Below, one piece after another: positions 49,067 through 62,877 of a DNA stretch of 64,000 nucleotides. The notes under the pieces were generated by a model. That model was not told where the DNA came from. It did not search any database and saw nothing but the letters and a program-made list of their open reading frames with translations. The position numbers were made by a program, and so were the translations under genes. Numbering within the stretch: the first letter of the stretch is position 1; each line of letters begins with the position of its first letter. The stretch lies in contig NC_081183.1 in assembly GCF_029867415.1 (NCBI RefSeq), forward strand, positions 113,869,061 through 113,933,060, written 5' to 3'. Origin of the DNA: Vicia villosa. Lineage: Eukaryota > Streptophyta > Magnoliopsida > Fabales > Fabaceae.

Positions 49067-51360
49067 TAAAGAGAGTAGCCATTCTCATTTCCAATATTTA
49101 CCGATCACCACAATTCCAGAAAACCAAGTATTCAGTAAATGTTTGATCAGTGGCAAAACTCCATGTGAAGGAAGCAAAATATAATTTCGATGGTTGCTTA
49201 ATAATAAGGATCCAATACACATAATGAATTGTCTCCTAACCAATGTGTAAAACATGTATCATTATAGCTCTTGATTGACAACTTCTTCAAATGTTCGAAA
49301 TGTTGTAGTTTATCGAACACTTCCCTTACTTTAAGTGATTTTTCACACTTTTATTCCAAGGTTAACTTTTTAATTTGGTTAAAAATGTTTCAAATGGATC
49401 GACAATGTTTTGAAGGTCTAAAATCGTTATTTTCCACAAAGACTGAACTTTCATAACGGTTGGATATTGGGTTTGCTACCCTTGTCCACATAAAAAGAAC
49501 TCAAAATACTCCGAGGTTCTTTAATTTTACCCTTTCCTTTGGCATTTTTTTCACTTTAGTTTTAGTGAAATCCAGATTTAAAAGGTTACCGAGTTTATGA
49601 AAACTCACTGGAAATTCTTCAAAATTTTCACCTTCCCCCAGTTTCAGTATTTGTAACTTTAAAAGAAAGAACACATAATTAGTAAGCTTTTTTATTCTAC
49701 TTCGAGAAAGATCGAAAAACTAAGATAACATAGATGTTTAAGATCACCATTTATATTTTGTAACTCAATCATATCCCGATAATCAAATAAAGATAAGACA
49801 CACAATAATTTGACCCGACGGAAAAATTTGAACATCATACTAGACTTCATGCACGACAAACATCGAGGTTGATTGGAATTCATAAACAATGATATAAATG
49901 TGCGCACTCTATTAGGGTTGTGTAACGACTTGACCACTTTGGAAACTCCAAGTTAATCACACATAAATGAAAAGTAACAAGTTCTCCACCATATGATTTG
50001 TGCTTTTTGAAATTTAACGATGAGGGCTAAATAATTTGAACATCTTACTCTTTTATTGAGGGCTTGGAAAAATAATTTTAGCTATCAAAAGTTAAATGAT
50101 TCATTTTAAATAGGTACGCTCTTTAAGAATAACGTGCAGTAAGCAAAACACCTTTTTAAGATGAGATGGAAGGTTTTCATAATTCAACATCAAAAGTTAT
50201 ATGATTTTTTTTTGTCTTGTAAGTCCAATATATGTTCCATTCTAATAAAATTGATTTTATGGACAATAGAACTCCCAAGGATTAAACATCTAGAGGCAAC
50301 TCATGGCATTTATTGATGATCTTCTTACTAATATATTCAAAATGAGGAATAATTTTATATTCATATGATTTTATTAGGCCCTAATAGGGGATAGCTTATG
50401 AAGAATAAGGGAAATCTTGACATGCTGGACGGGGCGAGTATATTGGGTAGTACCTTAGGTCGCCCAAGGCTTCGCCCATAATGCCAAGAGTTAGGGAAAA
50501 CCCGTCCAATAGGGATACCTAGTCACCCAATTGGGCTTGGTTCTTCCAAATTAGCCTCAAGCATATAAACGTGGGCAGTGAAATGTCCCAAATATCAACT
50601 AACTAAGGTTCAACAAAAGGGAAAAACCTGTCTCCTCATAATCCAAGGAGACCAATCCTCCCAATACCATGTTCTATGGTCATGAAGTTAGGGCAAACCA
50701 CTCTCTACGTCTTTAGCCTAGACCCAAGAAACCCTTATAAATACCTCATTCATATAATAACGAGGATATTCTGGATATACAGAAAATACCCTCAAACACA
50801 TAGCTTCTCACCTCACATGAGTTTTCTTTCTCCACATCAGAAACACATTTAAAACAGGGTCTCTCACCATCGTGAGCTTGCCCTAAACCACACAAAAAAA
50901 TCTAAAGCCCTTGGTCACCCTTACTAGCATAAAGGTGCCATGCATATGTACTTTTTAGCAAGTGCAGATTTTATCTCGAGATACATGCTTACAAATTATT
51001 TCCCATCAAGGTTCTTATTTTATCTACTCAAGCATATGCATTTTAGATGATTTCACAGTAGTAGCAATCACCTTACTATGTGTAGTGACTGATATTTTTC
51101 ATCAATGAGAAAAACTTTCCATTTATTTTGGTGTTCATTCCAAATGTCATCCCGAACAAAATGAAATCCCTTATGAGAGAGTTTTTTCTTTAACTCTGAT
51201 TGAAGCTTATTCATCAATATAATGTATTCTATTGAAATGCTGATTTCTGCTAGGATATCATTTGTCATCCTAACAAATATCCAAACTATAAGATCAAACA
51301 TACTAGATATTCCTAAGTCACTTAATATATCTGTTAGCCATCTATACCATATCAATTACC
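49067..51360 (-). pseudogene. NLR copy H, decayed, split by a 609-bp insertion
   Basis: Minus-strand NLR relic. The N-terminal side is the 95-codon frame 51355-51068, with DLGISSMFDLIVWIFVRM and a kinase-2 VRDDIWNEHQNKW. ARC2 and LRR follow down to about 49070 (frame 49937-49692: FRRVKLLCVLSLFDY, GDLKHLCYLS). An insertion at 50359-50967 splits it at the point that reads 'gaggaa..attttatctcg' without a gap in copy F (39841). Confidence 0.8.
50359..50967. mobile_element. Probable solo LTR inside NLR copy H
   Basis: 609 bp absent from the matching place in copy F. It is flanked by ATTTTAT on both sides (50352-50358 and 50968-50974), which may be the target duplication plus chance. It contains a TATA box TATAAATA (50736-50743) and downstream C/T-rich sequence, as in an LTR with its own promoter. 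No TG...CA ends match a clean 5-bp duplication, so the exact ends and type are uncertain. Confidence 0.5.
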
Positions 51361-51423
51361 ACGACTTTTACCGCAACTCTAACTACTTTGATCGAACAGA
51401 TTGCGACTTTAGCAAATAATGTG

Positions 51424-52130
51424 AACAACGCCATTAACAATAGGAATTGGCAAAGAAACTAGAGAGAGGAACCGATTAAGGTTCCACGTGGTTGAAACAA
51501 CTATGTTGATGATCTGAGTTTCAAAGAAGAAGAATCTTACAAGGAAGAGGTTGATAATTGAAATTGAAAGAACAACCATGACTATCGAGTGAAAGTTGAT
51601 ATTCTATTATTCTATGGAACAATTGGAGTGAAGGAGTTTCTTAATTGGAAGATCGACGACGAATGATTCTTCGATGTTATGGACTTATCTGAGAACAATC
51701 AAGTTAAGATGGTGGAAATCATGCTTAAAAGTACTGTTGCTGTTTGGTGGGATAAACTTGTTGTTCAAAGGAAAAGGCAAAGGCAAAGGCAAAGGAATGA
51801 AACAATTGATGTTGGAGCGATTTTTATCAGAGGATTATGAACAGATTCTTTATAAGATGTACATAGAGAGTTTTCATGGAAATAGAATCGTGACTGAACA
51901 CACATCAGAAGTCTTGCATTTTTCTGAGCATAATGAACTAGGAGAATCAGAGAGGCAAAAAGTAACTCGATTTATATGTGGCATAAAGGAATCGTTACAG
52001 AAGAAGATGGGTTTACATATTATATGGATTGTAGTTGAGGCATCCAATTTAGCTTAGGAGGACAAATTTATGGATAAACCCCCTCGAAGTTTCTCATCTT
52101 TTTCAAAACTTTTCTCTTTTTTCTTTCTTT
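51424..52130 (+). pseudogene. Ty3/gypsy gag relic
   Basis: A broken gag frame: NHDYRVKVDILLFYGTIG then FLNWKIDDE near 51570-51660, AVWWDKLVVQRKRQRQRQRN near 51740-51795, RFLSEDYEQILYKMYIESF near 51820-51870, and a Glu-rich helix to 52055. This order is typical of the retrotransposon gag domain of plant gypsy elements (chromovirus type is possible). At least two frameshifts and several stops. No protease or reverse transcriptase follows. Confidence 0.7.
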
Positions 52131-53560
52131 TTCTTTTCCTTTCTTTTTCAAATTTTTATTTCTTTTCTTTTTCTTTTCTCTTTCAACCTCATAGAAATAA
52201 CCAAATAAGTAGCAAACATTTCTCTCCCCAACTTGAATTCAACCAACATCAAAGGGTGAATACTCCCTACTTTCTAAGGCAAGGTAGAAATTCAAACCAA
52301 AAATCATGGTTGAGGGTTCAAGAAAACAAATAATTAACATCCATACCAAAATAAGTGAACTAAATGCACGCATAAAAGTTCAAGAAATAACATGGATGTT
52401 GACAAAAAGCTCAAAGGGGTTAACAAATGCCCACATGCTCACAAGGTAAATTGAACTATTTGGCTCGGTGGTTGTGCTCAAAATGAAACAAAATGCCTTG
52501 ATCCTTTTCACGCTTTCATAATATCAACATAAACAAAAGATTAAGCATAATGAAATCCAGTTAAAACAAAGATTGTGGCCTCCAGCATATGTAAACAATG
52601 GAAAGCTTCATCACATTTGTGGATAAAAAGGGAACTAAAGTGATTCAATCAACAAGCAAGTAATGCAAAATAATGAATGACATGGTAATTGTACAAATGA
52701 AAAGTTTCCTAAACATGTTATGCTATAAAAAACGCTAAACGAGTACCTTGAATGATACAACTTCAAAAACAATATCATTACCATACATTTGTAAGTTGAT
52801 ACACTCAATCTTGGAAAATCACCTCAAAAATTCCTCAAGCTAACGGAACAAAATTGACGACAAAAAACTACAAAAGAATTAAAAAAACTATTATCTACTA
52901 CTAAATAGCCTTGGTGAAAGTGGGAAAAAACAGAGAGAGAGGCCAAGTGAAGCAAAAAGAAATTTTTCCATGCAGAAAAATGCAGCAATTTTTCCATGCA
53001 TTCTCCATTTCACCAACACAACTCATTTACAGAAAAAATAACCAAAACTAGAAATCTTTGGGGTGCCTCCCAGCAAGCGCTTGTTTTACGTTGTTAGCTC
53101 GACGCCTTTATTGTATTAGTGCCCAGAAAGTAACTTCCTCAATTTATGCCATGGTGATGTCTCACCGCACAGCCTAAAGAAAGCGTCCTAACCAAACACT
53201 CAAAAAATGTTACATGTACAAATATATACAACAATTGCATGAACATAAAAGAAAACATAAATGTACAAGTATGAACACATACAACTATTAACATACAAAA
53301 AGAAAAAGTTGGCGAATTTTGGATACACAAGTTGAAAAGTGAAGATTTGTAATTAAAGAGCTAATCCGAGTTCAACTTGTTTCATTGACATTCACCAACC
53401 AAAGTATACTCATATGTAAACATATACAAGTAAACATTTACAAGTGAAAATATACAAGGGAATATATACAATATAAATGATATATACAAAGCTCAAAACC
53501 ACAGGCACTATTGCGATGCAATTCTAAAAAAACAACCCCGATGTAATATGGTGAACAAAC
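52131..53560. other. Retroelement non-coding debris
   Basis: AT-rich. A conserved-looking phrase, 'ggggtgcctcccagcaagcgcttgttttacg' near 53060-53090, is common near 3' ends of legume gypsy elements. No open frame with a domain. Confidence 0.35.
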
Positions 53561-56500
53561 TTTTGAAATGTCGCGGTAAGCAAGAGTCGCCACCGACTTT
53601 TATTTTATCCCATTGGAAAGGCAAAAAGAATAGGAAAGACCTTTGAAAGATTTTGAGTTCGGGGGTAGGTTATACAAAGGGAAGGTTTAAAGCACCCTTT
53701 GTATCCATGGTTATCCATGGGCTCTTAATTGCTTAGCTCATTTGTTTGTTTTAAAGAAGTGTAGTGTGTGTTTAGAAAAAGGATTTGAATAAGGACTTTA
53801 GCTTGTAAATAAGCGTAGCCCTTTTGAATTGATTTGAAAAAGTAGGTGTGAAAAGCATTTTGAATTTTGAATGTGAGCAAGCATTTAAGAACTACCTACC
53901 CTAAGTTCGTCCTTTTTGTTCTTTAAGTTTTTCGGGAGAAAGGGTCTATCCATACCATGAGAGGGCAGGAAGTCTTTCAATTGGATGTGCGGGTCACCGA
54001 AGGGTCATCGGGATTAATCGTTCACCACAAGACTGTCCCTACCATATAGATGGGTAGGTAGTCTTTAGGGAAGGATAGAATAGTCATTAATCTTTTTAGG
54101 CATCATGCGAGGATACCTTAGCAATTGGGACAATCATCATTTACCGAATCAACTTCGAGGGACTAGATGATTTTCAATCTCTTTAGGCAACCTTGCTTTA
54201 GGTATCCTCGGAATCGAGGGACTTGACTATTATTTAAGGCAACAGAATCATAAGGCAACATGCAACAAAGGCAACAGAGAGATTACCCTAAAGGTGTGTG
54301 GTTGCACAATCACGTGTTTTAATTCAGATAATTATCTTGTAAATAATGGTAGCTACATTAGATTAATTATCTTGCACTCCCTAGGATTACTAACCATAGT
54401 AGGAAAATAAAGCAGTTTTAATAGTCCTACGCTATTACAATAAACACCTGTATGCGGAAAATTAAAGGCGGAAAGATAAACCTAATTACTATTACAATAA
54501 AACCCTTGAAGGGTAACAAAAATAAGGGCAGAAAATTTTAGAAGGCTTTGGGGCAGATACAAAATAGAGGAAGAATTGGACGCGAAAATAAAACTTTACA
54601 AAGTAATACCAACCACAAGGACAAACACAAGGCAGATAAAATAAGGCAAAATTAAAATAAAAAATAAAAATAAAAATTAAAGGCATGCAACAATCAATGG
54701 AGTATGAGGTGAGAAGAGAATCGCGATGAAGAAATTCAATGTTTGATTACTAAATCTAAAACCTTAAGGTAAAAACCTAACAAGGTTAAAACCCTAAGGG
54801 GAAAGCCTAGGCCTCTAGTTAGACAACTCTTACATTATTGACACAAACCTACCTAAATGTCTATCGTTTGTGAAGTTTAAAGGCTAAACCTAAAATTAAC
54901 TATAAACCTAATCGATTAAAATTATTTAAACTAAAATTAAATCCTACTTAACTAAATTAATTAAAATGAAATTAATATTTAAATTAACCTAATTACTAAA
55001 TTAAAATTTACTAGTTAAAATATTAATTCTAATTAGCTAAATTAATTAAATAAAATAATTATGGGAAAGAAAAAAAGAAAAAAAAGAGGTTAGTTTAAAA
55101 ACCTAATCCTAATTACCTAAATTAATGGATTAATTAGTGGTTAATTTACTTAAGGAATAATAATAAAAAAACAAAAGGAAGAAAATAAATACTAAGAAAA
55201 ACCTGCTGAAGGCGTAGAATCCGGTACATGAATGTCCTGGGAATCCATGATGGAGCTTCAAATATTTAGACGTTGGATCTCACTTCGTGTTGATCCAAGG
55301 GCTGTGATGTGAGGTCGTACGAAGCACCTGCCTGAGTGAGAAACGCATGATCTGCGATAAACAATTTTGAAAAAATAATGTCGTGGGGAGGGTTCGATCC
55401 CCTCTATCTTTATGCTTCGACATCACTCTTCTATTGCCAATCCAGCTGCGTTTGTTAGTTGATATTCATATCCATCAAATAAAATAAATAAAATAAAAAA
55501 AGTTAGTGGGGGAATCAAAAGAAAAGTCAAAACGGACCCCACTGCTTTGCATTTCCACCAATGGGACGGAGAGAGATTCATTGAAAGGCTTTGACTGACC
55601 AATGGCAAGCGTTCTGCGTTGGAAAGAGAAGCCTGGAAGTTGACCGGCGAACCGAATTTAGACACGCCTACAGAGGGATAAAGAACGTCTCTGACTCACC
55701 AATGGCCATTCTCCACGTGTTGTCCGTGGGTCCCTTGCATAAGTCTTCGTCTTTCTCCTTTGGAAGCTCCCTGTTTGCTGCGTTTTAGCCATGGATTTGC
55801 TACGACTAAATCATAGTTAAACCTGCACTCATGGCAACAACGAAAAACAAAAGAAACAACACGAAGTAATAATCCAGATCTCATAAACTCAGCCTCCTCG
55901 TCACGAACATGGGATTTAATTGATCTAAGACCGCCTGTATGGGCGAGATCGAAGCTCTTCTCAACCTTGCCCTAACAATGGCAAATCCTTCCCTATGCGT
56001 CATGGCTCTGATATGACGCCCCAGACCTGTTCTAAATTACCCAACAAACTCGAATATGTGGCCACTTTCACATAAAAGACGTTGAATTTCTTTTTTTTTT
56101 GTCTTTCTTCAATGAATGGCATAAAGAATGAAACTCGCCTATGTATAAGATGGTCTGAACATGATGTATGCGCTTCGGACACCATGCGAGTTGGAGATTG
56201 ACTTAATCATACTCTTTGAGACTCCAGGAATGGAATGTAACGATTAGAAAGGCTCGAGGGTGGCTGCAACTTGTTTTGCGAATTGCCCTAGTTCTTTGAA
56301 ATTTTTGAAGCTTGGAACTCTTCTCCATTCTCCTATTTTCGTCCTCAATCCTTGTGAATACCTTTTATACTTATAGTATAAGATGCTAGGTCAACAAAAC
56401 CTGGAAGAATCCAATCAAATCCTGTGATTTCATGATGAATCTTTGATAGAAATTATTCATACGAATTCTTTCCATTTAGGTCCAAATATTCTTTTCCAAT

Positions 56501-56700
56501 CATCCTTCCACGTTTTATTTATGCTCCTTACTGATTTTAATTGATTTAAATCTCAACAAATCAAATATATGATTTTCCATTATTAATTCATGATTTATTT
56601 GATTTAATTTGTATTTAAATGAAATAAATCAAATAAAAATGAAAATAAAATCAGTAAAGAGGTAATATTTGGGTAATGGGCCTCTCATATTCTCAGAATC
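53561..56700. repeat. Ty3/gypsy Tat/Ogre-like untranslated region (inferred)
   Basis: The block 53570-53740 (gtcgccaccgacttttat, ggtaggttatacaaaggg) matches the 11590-11650 block in part and is typical of large legume gypsy elements. Further on, short GC-richer islands at 55200-55420 and 55540-55960 carry only short overlapping frames without motifs. No gene. Confidence 0.4.
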
Positions 56701-56739
56701 ACATGGATGACTTAAAATTATAGGCCCATTAGTAAAAAA

Positions 56740-56847
56740 CTCAAAATCCCCCCCTTTGCCTTTTGTGTATTTTCTCAAAATCCCCCACTTTGCCTTTTGT
56801 GTATTTTCTCAAAATCCCCCACCTTTCTTTTTGTGTATTTTCTCAAA
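56740..56847. repeat. Three 34-bp tandem repeats
   Basis: Units begin ctcaaaatccccc at 56740, 56774 and 56808 and continue with ttgccttttgtgtatttt. Non-coding, within LTR-like sequence. Confidence 0.85.
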
Positions 56848-58936
56848 ATTGCACTTGAGGATTTTATCCTGATGATAAGGCTTCTGAGAAAAAACTGCTT
56901 TTTGCGAGCTCCTAGAAGGACCTGTAATGTTTTGGCTTATATCTCTTATGCGGGAGCGTTTCTTGACCTTGGGCCTAACATCAAAGTTGTAGAGAATTGA
57001 ATTTCCTTGAGAATAAGATTTGGTTGGGGAATTTTTGATAAAGTATGAGAGAGATATGACTAGTCAAAGTTGGGTTGTCTTTTAATCCAAAAACCCTAAT
57101 TTAGAAACTTTTAGTTTTGTTGATTTCTAAACTTTCCTTGATGAATCATGATCAATACTTGATCAAATGATGAATGATACTTCAAAATGAGGATGTTGAC
57201 CAAAAATCAGGAATTTTGACTGTGCTTTGACCATAGTTGACTTTTAGGTCAAATTAGTCGACTGTTGATCATTTGAGCAGTTGACTGGGCAATCCTTGGA
57301 ATTGAAGCCTGAATTTTGTCATGGAGATATTTTGAAACATCATAAGCCATATCACATCCATTGGAGACTTTGATTCATTGATTTTCTTTAGAGAATTTAA
57401 AACCCTGGTTTATTGAGCCATTGTTTAGGAGAGTGTGTCTTTGAGTCTTGAACTTTGAAAGGAGAAATGAGATGGGAAAATTTTGGGGTATGACACCCGA
57501 CAACAGTGCCATTTTGTTGAAGCGGTAAAGTGGCAAGTAACAAAAGTTTTGGAAATATTTATCCGGGAATTATCGTGTCCACGGAGATGGTCGTTAGAAT
57601 GCCGTTCAACGGTTTCTATGTTTTCGAGCTCAAGTTTAAATGGGTTGAAAGTAAAAACGGAAAGTAAAATATATGAACCTAAAAGAAATACATTCTTCAA
57701 ATAGAATTATTTTATCAGGGACACAAACATACTCACTCGTTACATACTTAAACCTATCGACTAGTTATACCCAACCTACAATACTCGTCAATGTCATTTG
57801 GCATCGCTCAAACCCTAAGTCATTTCTAACCCAAGGTAGAGAAAACTACCATATCATCTTGGCGACGATCTCTCATCACACCTCAACAACATAGCAAACA
57901 CCCACATCAATCGTATCGACGATCTCTCAACCGCACAACCAACACATAAGCATTAAGCTTCGACACCCATAATGATTGTTAGCTCTGAATCTATCTCTAC
58001 ACTCCAGAAACTAACAGATTATCAGCTTAGATAAGGATTCAAACAGTATATGTCTATAACAACCCAAACCCCGAGCACAGAGCAAAAATCTAAGACAACA
58101 ATCAACACAGATTTGTAAAGCAAATTAAATATAACGCCATGGACGACAAATATACATTACTTCAAAGTAAATATACATACAAACCCAACAAATGAAGAAT
58201 ACACAAAGAAGACGAAAAATGAACCACAAATCTCCTGATTTGTCAGCTCCGATTGATGAGCAATCCACCTCCGATCAACCAAATGCAAGCTCCATAGTTA
58301 TTTTCTAAGCTAATCTATCCAAAAAATGTTTAGGGATGGAGTGGGAGCAAAAAATACCCAAACCATGACCTAAAAATTTGATTTTTTTCTTATTTAATGA
58401 CTTTTCAAATCGCCCACACCGCAATTAGCGCACTAAGCCCGCTTAGCGCCCTCAACAGAAAGATGAAATCTTGTTTTCGGCATAACTTGAGAATCTTAAC
58501 TCCGATTTGCATCCGGTTCGAAGCGTTGGAAAGCTTATTCCATGATCTATCTAACAATGAATAAATGGCAACCAAATTGATTATTTTTATCATCCTTATT
58601 TTGAGCCTTATCCGCCGATGAATTGCTCAAAATCGAGCGTTTGAAGCGGTGTCTTCAACACTTTATTGCTCATGCTCCATATACGCATCAATACCTACAA
58701 AACTAATATAAAACTATCAAACGGTACATAAATGAATAAAAAATGCAAATAATATCTAATATGTACAAATATAACAAAAATGCACGCGTTCACGCATAAG
58801 TTGAGGAAAAAGAGATGATAAGTGCCGTAAAACTATATACACAAATAACTAAAATTAGGCACTTATCACTGTTGTGGAAGAAATGGAGGAAGATGAGGAA
58901 AGCGAAGATCATCTAGTTGAGAACGATGAATATTCT
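56848..58936. other. LTR-like and untranslated retroelement sequence
   Basis: 56850-57470 has the 'gttgacttttaggtcaaa' style seen at 27350-27380. 57480-58870 reads like the untranslated part at 33160-34240 (a 'gacacccgacaacagtgcc' start, then recurring acgatctctc phrases). An 11-bp perfect inverted repeat TGATAAGTGCC/GGCACTTATCA (58816-58826 and 58858-58868) ends the block. No gene. Confidence 0.4.
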
Positions 58937-59560
58937 TGTTGGATAATATTGTATTTCCTTATTTTATTATTTTCATTTATTCTCCATTAAGGAGAGAATT
59001 AATTATAGTTATTGTATTTCTACTATATAAATCAGCCTAGAGCTGAGGAATAAAATTAGAACAACATTTTATCATTCTTTTCAATATGGTATCAAGAGCT
59101 TTGGGTTATGGTTACTGGAAAGCTTTCCAGAACTAGTGGGAGATTGTTGGTGTAAGCCCTAGAGGCCAATACTAGGGTTATTGTAAAACTTTCCAGAACT
59201 AGTGGGAGATTGTTAGTGTAAGGCCTAAAGGCTAATACTAGTGGGAGAATATTAGTGTAAGCTCTAGAGGCCAAACCCGCTTTCTGTTCAACCTGCTTTC
59301 TTACCTGACTTGCTTCACATACCCATTTAGCCCTTATGGCGAATCAGAACAACATGTGGCCTTCACTAGCATAGGCCTACATCAGATCTAACCATGGCAA
59401 AAAACTACCACCTGAGTCGGGTGGTGGCCACACTGGCCGTGCATTTTAGGCTAGTAATTCTGATCAAGGAAAACAAATCTCTTCGATTCAACTTCCACTC
59501 ACTACATAACAACTAGACAAATGGTAAAAACTCCTCGAGTCTCCAACTCTTTCTTGCTCT
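58937..59560 (+). mobile_element. Copia-type short LTR (147 bp), PBS and gag start
   Basis: LTR 58937-59083 (TGTTGGATAAT...TTTTCA) with a tatataaat TATA box near 59025. TGGTATCAAGAGC at 59087-59099 is a Met-tRNA-type primer site. Downstream an ATG near 59338 starts MANQNNMWPSLA, then hits stops: a gag fragment. Between them (59118-59275) is an imperfect tandem array, 'actagtgggagattgttagtgtaag' in about three copies. No pol; the element is badly truncated. Confidence 0.6.
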
Positions 59561-59577
59561 GTAGCAACAAAAGGTAA

Positions 59578-62500
59578 TGTTAGAGCAAGATTTGTTTCTA
59601 CACCTCATATCTAAGTTTTGATGATAACAACACATATGTTTTATATGTAAAAAAATTTGTTTCTAGTTTTTTCTTGAGTGTGCAGATCTGAAAGCTCTAT
59701 ATGATTTAAGACTATTGTCTAAAGAATCATCATAAAGACTACTTTCTTTTATTTCTGTAGGTACATCAGTAGTTCTATGGAATGATGAACGTCATTCAGA
59801 AAGAAGATCTCTAGAACACTTCTCAACAAGCTGCTGCTTCAGAAAACTCAAGTGTCTACAGAAGAAACAAAGTCTACCAAGATGTTGTTGCTCTAGATTA
59901 GAATCAAGTCTACATCAGATGCAAGCTATCAATTCAAGTTCAGATGTCAAAGATATGTTCGTCAGAAGAGTTGTTGCTCATTACTCTAAAGACATAGTCA
60001 AAGATCAGGTGAAAAGGATCAAATCAGAAATACAGTTAAGTTGATGACTCTTGTTCAGATATCTAGACGTGTTCCTCAGATATGTTGTTGCACTATTATC
60101 TGAAGACATACAAGAAACCTTCATGGTAAAATATTCCTTCGTGGTACTTGAATCCTTCGTGGTAAAAGAATACAGTTTCATTTAATTGACGCTTTCATAC
60201 ATATTTGATTCTATGTTACTTGAATGCTCTAAAGGCTTCAATGTACCATACAAGAAACCTTCGTGGTAAAAGAATTAACTTGTGTATTTGATAATAATCT
60301 TGACTAGCAGAATAAAGCTGGTTAAATTTTTTCCCAGATCCATAGTTTTTCTGATGGAGAATATGAAGAAGAAACTAAAGGTAGTAAAGTTAAAACATTT
60401 CTGAAAAGATAATGTATCAAGTTTATCTAATGTTCCACAAGTTCAAGATATGACGCCTCATGAAGATATGGTTACAAAAAGGAAGATCAAACGCCTCCAG
60501 AATAAGATTTTCTCTTAAGAAACGCCTCCACAATTGATGTTTAAAGATTTGATTTGTAAGCGGGGAGAACTCATGTTATCAGAATATTGAGTATTTGAAA
60601 AAGAGTAAGATTATCTGAAAATAAAGCGTATCAAATTAGAACTCTATCCAAAAATTTTAATTTTCTCTTTAGATACTTTTATAAGTTAAAAGATGTATAA
60701 GTCAGAAATATCTCAAGTAAAAAAAATTATTAGACTCTGAGAATATTATGTCATGTGTGTTAAAATTAATTGTTTGATTTGACTTCGGTCAACCTTATCA
60801 TGATAAATTTTATTTGCCTTGAGTAATGTGAAAAATATTATTGAAAATTGTTGAAAAACTTTATACCTTATAGGTTTTAATGAACGCATTTAAGATTATT
60901 TTAATTAAGTGAATCTAGTTAATCATGACCTTTCCCTTCCTACCTTTTTAATGTCTTGATTTTGACAAATTTCTTAAAAAATTAGTCTTAAATCTCGTAA
61001 TTGTTCTGAATCTTCTAAAACTCATAGGTTACGTAACTAAATTTTTTGCTCTTAAAGTTCTCTACTCTCCTAAGTATCCTTAGTGTCTCCTTTCCAAAAC
61101 TGTCATTTGTTCTTTAAATTCATTCCCTTCACCATACCAACCAAAACCTTCAATGGAGATGAAGATTTGTTAAACGTTATCCATAAGAAACTTCCTGATC
61201 TTATATGTACCAATGACTACTTTTTCCCAAGTGTTCACTTTCAAGGATGGATTAGTTATATCACCATGCTTAGAGGACCAATCTATCTCAATCTTTTCAA
61301 ATATTTATGGAAATATGCTTTTATTAACAGCAATAACTGCATTCAATCAAGCATTCTAGGTTTTCCTTTTATCTTAACTCCCTCCTCCATTGTTGATTCC
61401 ATTGGATGTGATTAAAAGGGTATCACGACGAAACAACCTGATCAAAAGGCTGAGAAACTTTTAACCATTAATCATAGGACATCAAGATATGAAACCACCA
61501 AACTAGAATCTCTTATACCCCTAGCAAAAGATTGGTTTAGCCTTCTTTTGACCAATATGAGTCCTAGAGGAGATAACCAGGCTATCGTGTTTCATAATGA
61601 GAAACTCATAATCCCCTGCCTCCTTAACCATGTTCAAATCAATTAGCCTCAAACTATCTTTAATCACTAGAAAGAATTTGTTTTGATTTCTAGAAGGCTT
61701 GATAAGTCTTTCATACCCTATGGAACAATTCTTTCTAAACTTATCTCCAAGGCTGGTCTTGTTGAATTCTTTCAAAGAATCAAAGTCGGTCCAGACTCTG
61801 TCCATTTTTATGAAAGCTGTGATTTCTTTGACAATCGACTATTTTCATAATATTTCACTTTTCTCTATGTGAAGTCGTCTGAATTCTTATGATATAATTT
61901 TATGTTAAAGTCTATTTGTAAAAATGTGTATTTTTAAGTTCTCTTAAATTCTCTTATTGTTCTTGTAATCCTTGCTTATCTTAATGAAATTTATTTTTGT
62001 CTTTGTATCTTGAAGATATTATGATTTTGTGTAAGTGTTTATAAGTTTACTTCTTTGAAATGATTGTATTTCTGTTTGTATCTCTGTTTATTTTAATGAA
62101 AAGTTGTGTTTATTTTAATTATCTCTTATTGGTTCTGTGTGTTTATTTTTCACTCACCGATCTCTGTTTGCTTAATCAAAGTTAAAATCAATTAATCATA
62201 TTTTAAACTTTTTGATTGTGACAAAAAGGGGGTGAAAGTTAAGATGTCATTTTGATGAAATCCTTTAAAATATTTAAGATGTCATTTTGATAAAATATTT
62301 TGATGAAAGTTAAGAATTTAAAATTAAGAAGAAAGAATTTCTGATAAACTAAACTCTGAAAAATTGCTTCCACTTGTTTTAATCAGAATATTCTAATCTT
62401 TGAAAATTTAGCTAAGAAAACCCTATTTCTTGTAAAGTCCTAAATTTTAGATTCAGGGGGAAATTGTTTAACTCATGGGAGTTTTTCCAAACAATGCTCA

Positions 62501-62877
62501 GATATCCTTTCATTCTAAACTATGAGTCTTTAACTCAGGGGGAGATTTCTATTCGCTATAATATTGTTTTCGTGTGTACTTTAAATTCGATTATGATATT
62601 ACCTTGTAAAATTATTTTATCAAAATACATGGTTTTGTCATCATAAAAAAAAGGGAGATTGTTAGAACAAGATTCATTTCTACACCTCATCTCTAAGTTT
62701 TGATGATAACAACACATATATTTTATATGTAAACAATTTTTTTTCTAAAGATTTCTTTAGTGTGCAAATTAGAAAGCTGTGTATAATTTAAGATTGTTGT
62801 CTAAAGAATCATCAGAAAGACTATTCTCTTTTATTTCTGTAGGTACATCAATAGTTATATGGAATGTGGAACGTCAT
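59578..62877 (+). mobile_element. Copia Maximus/SIRE-like element, internally deleted
   Basis: The 5' LTR starts at 59578 (TGTTAGAGCAAGATTTG) and the 3' LTR at 62660 (TGTTAGAACAAGATTC). The LTR starts match over about 215 bp, including 'ttttgatgataacaacacat'. A polypurine tract AAAAAAAAGGGAGAT precedes the 3' LTR. At 62877 the 3' LTR is cut by a second element's LTR. The 3.1 kb between LTR starts holds only the env-position ORF; gag and pol are missing. Confidence 0.65.
61083..61850 (+). pseudogene. Degenerate extra ORF of the SIRE-like element
   Basis: One frame of 256 codons with three premature stops (TAA at 61413, TAG at 61644, TAG at 61668), ending at TAA 61848-61850. The visible text fits the plant-retrotransposon extra ORF that lies between pol and the 3' LTR (FQGWISYITMLRGPIYLNLF, then ILGFPFILTPSSIVDSIGC, later LVEFFQRIKVG). 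Its function in such elements is not settled. No signal peptide or membrane anchor is obvious. Staying in a single frame shows decay by substitutions only. Confidence 0.5.
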
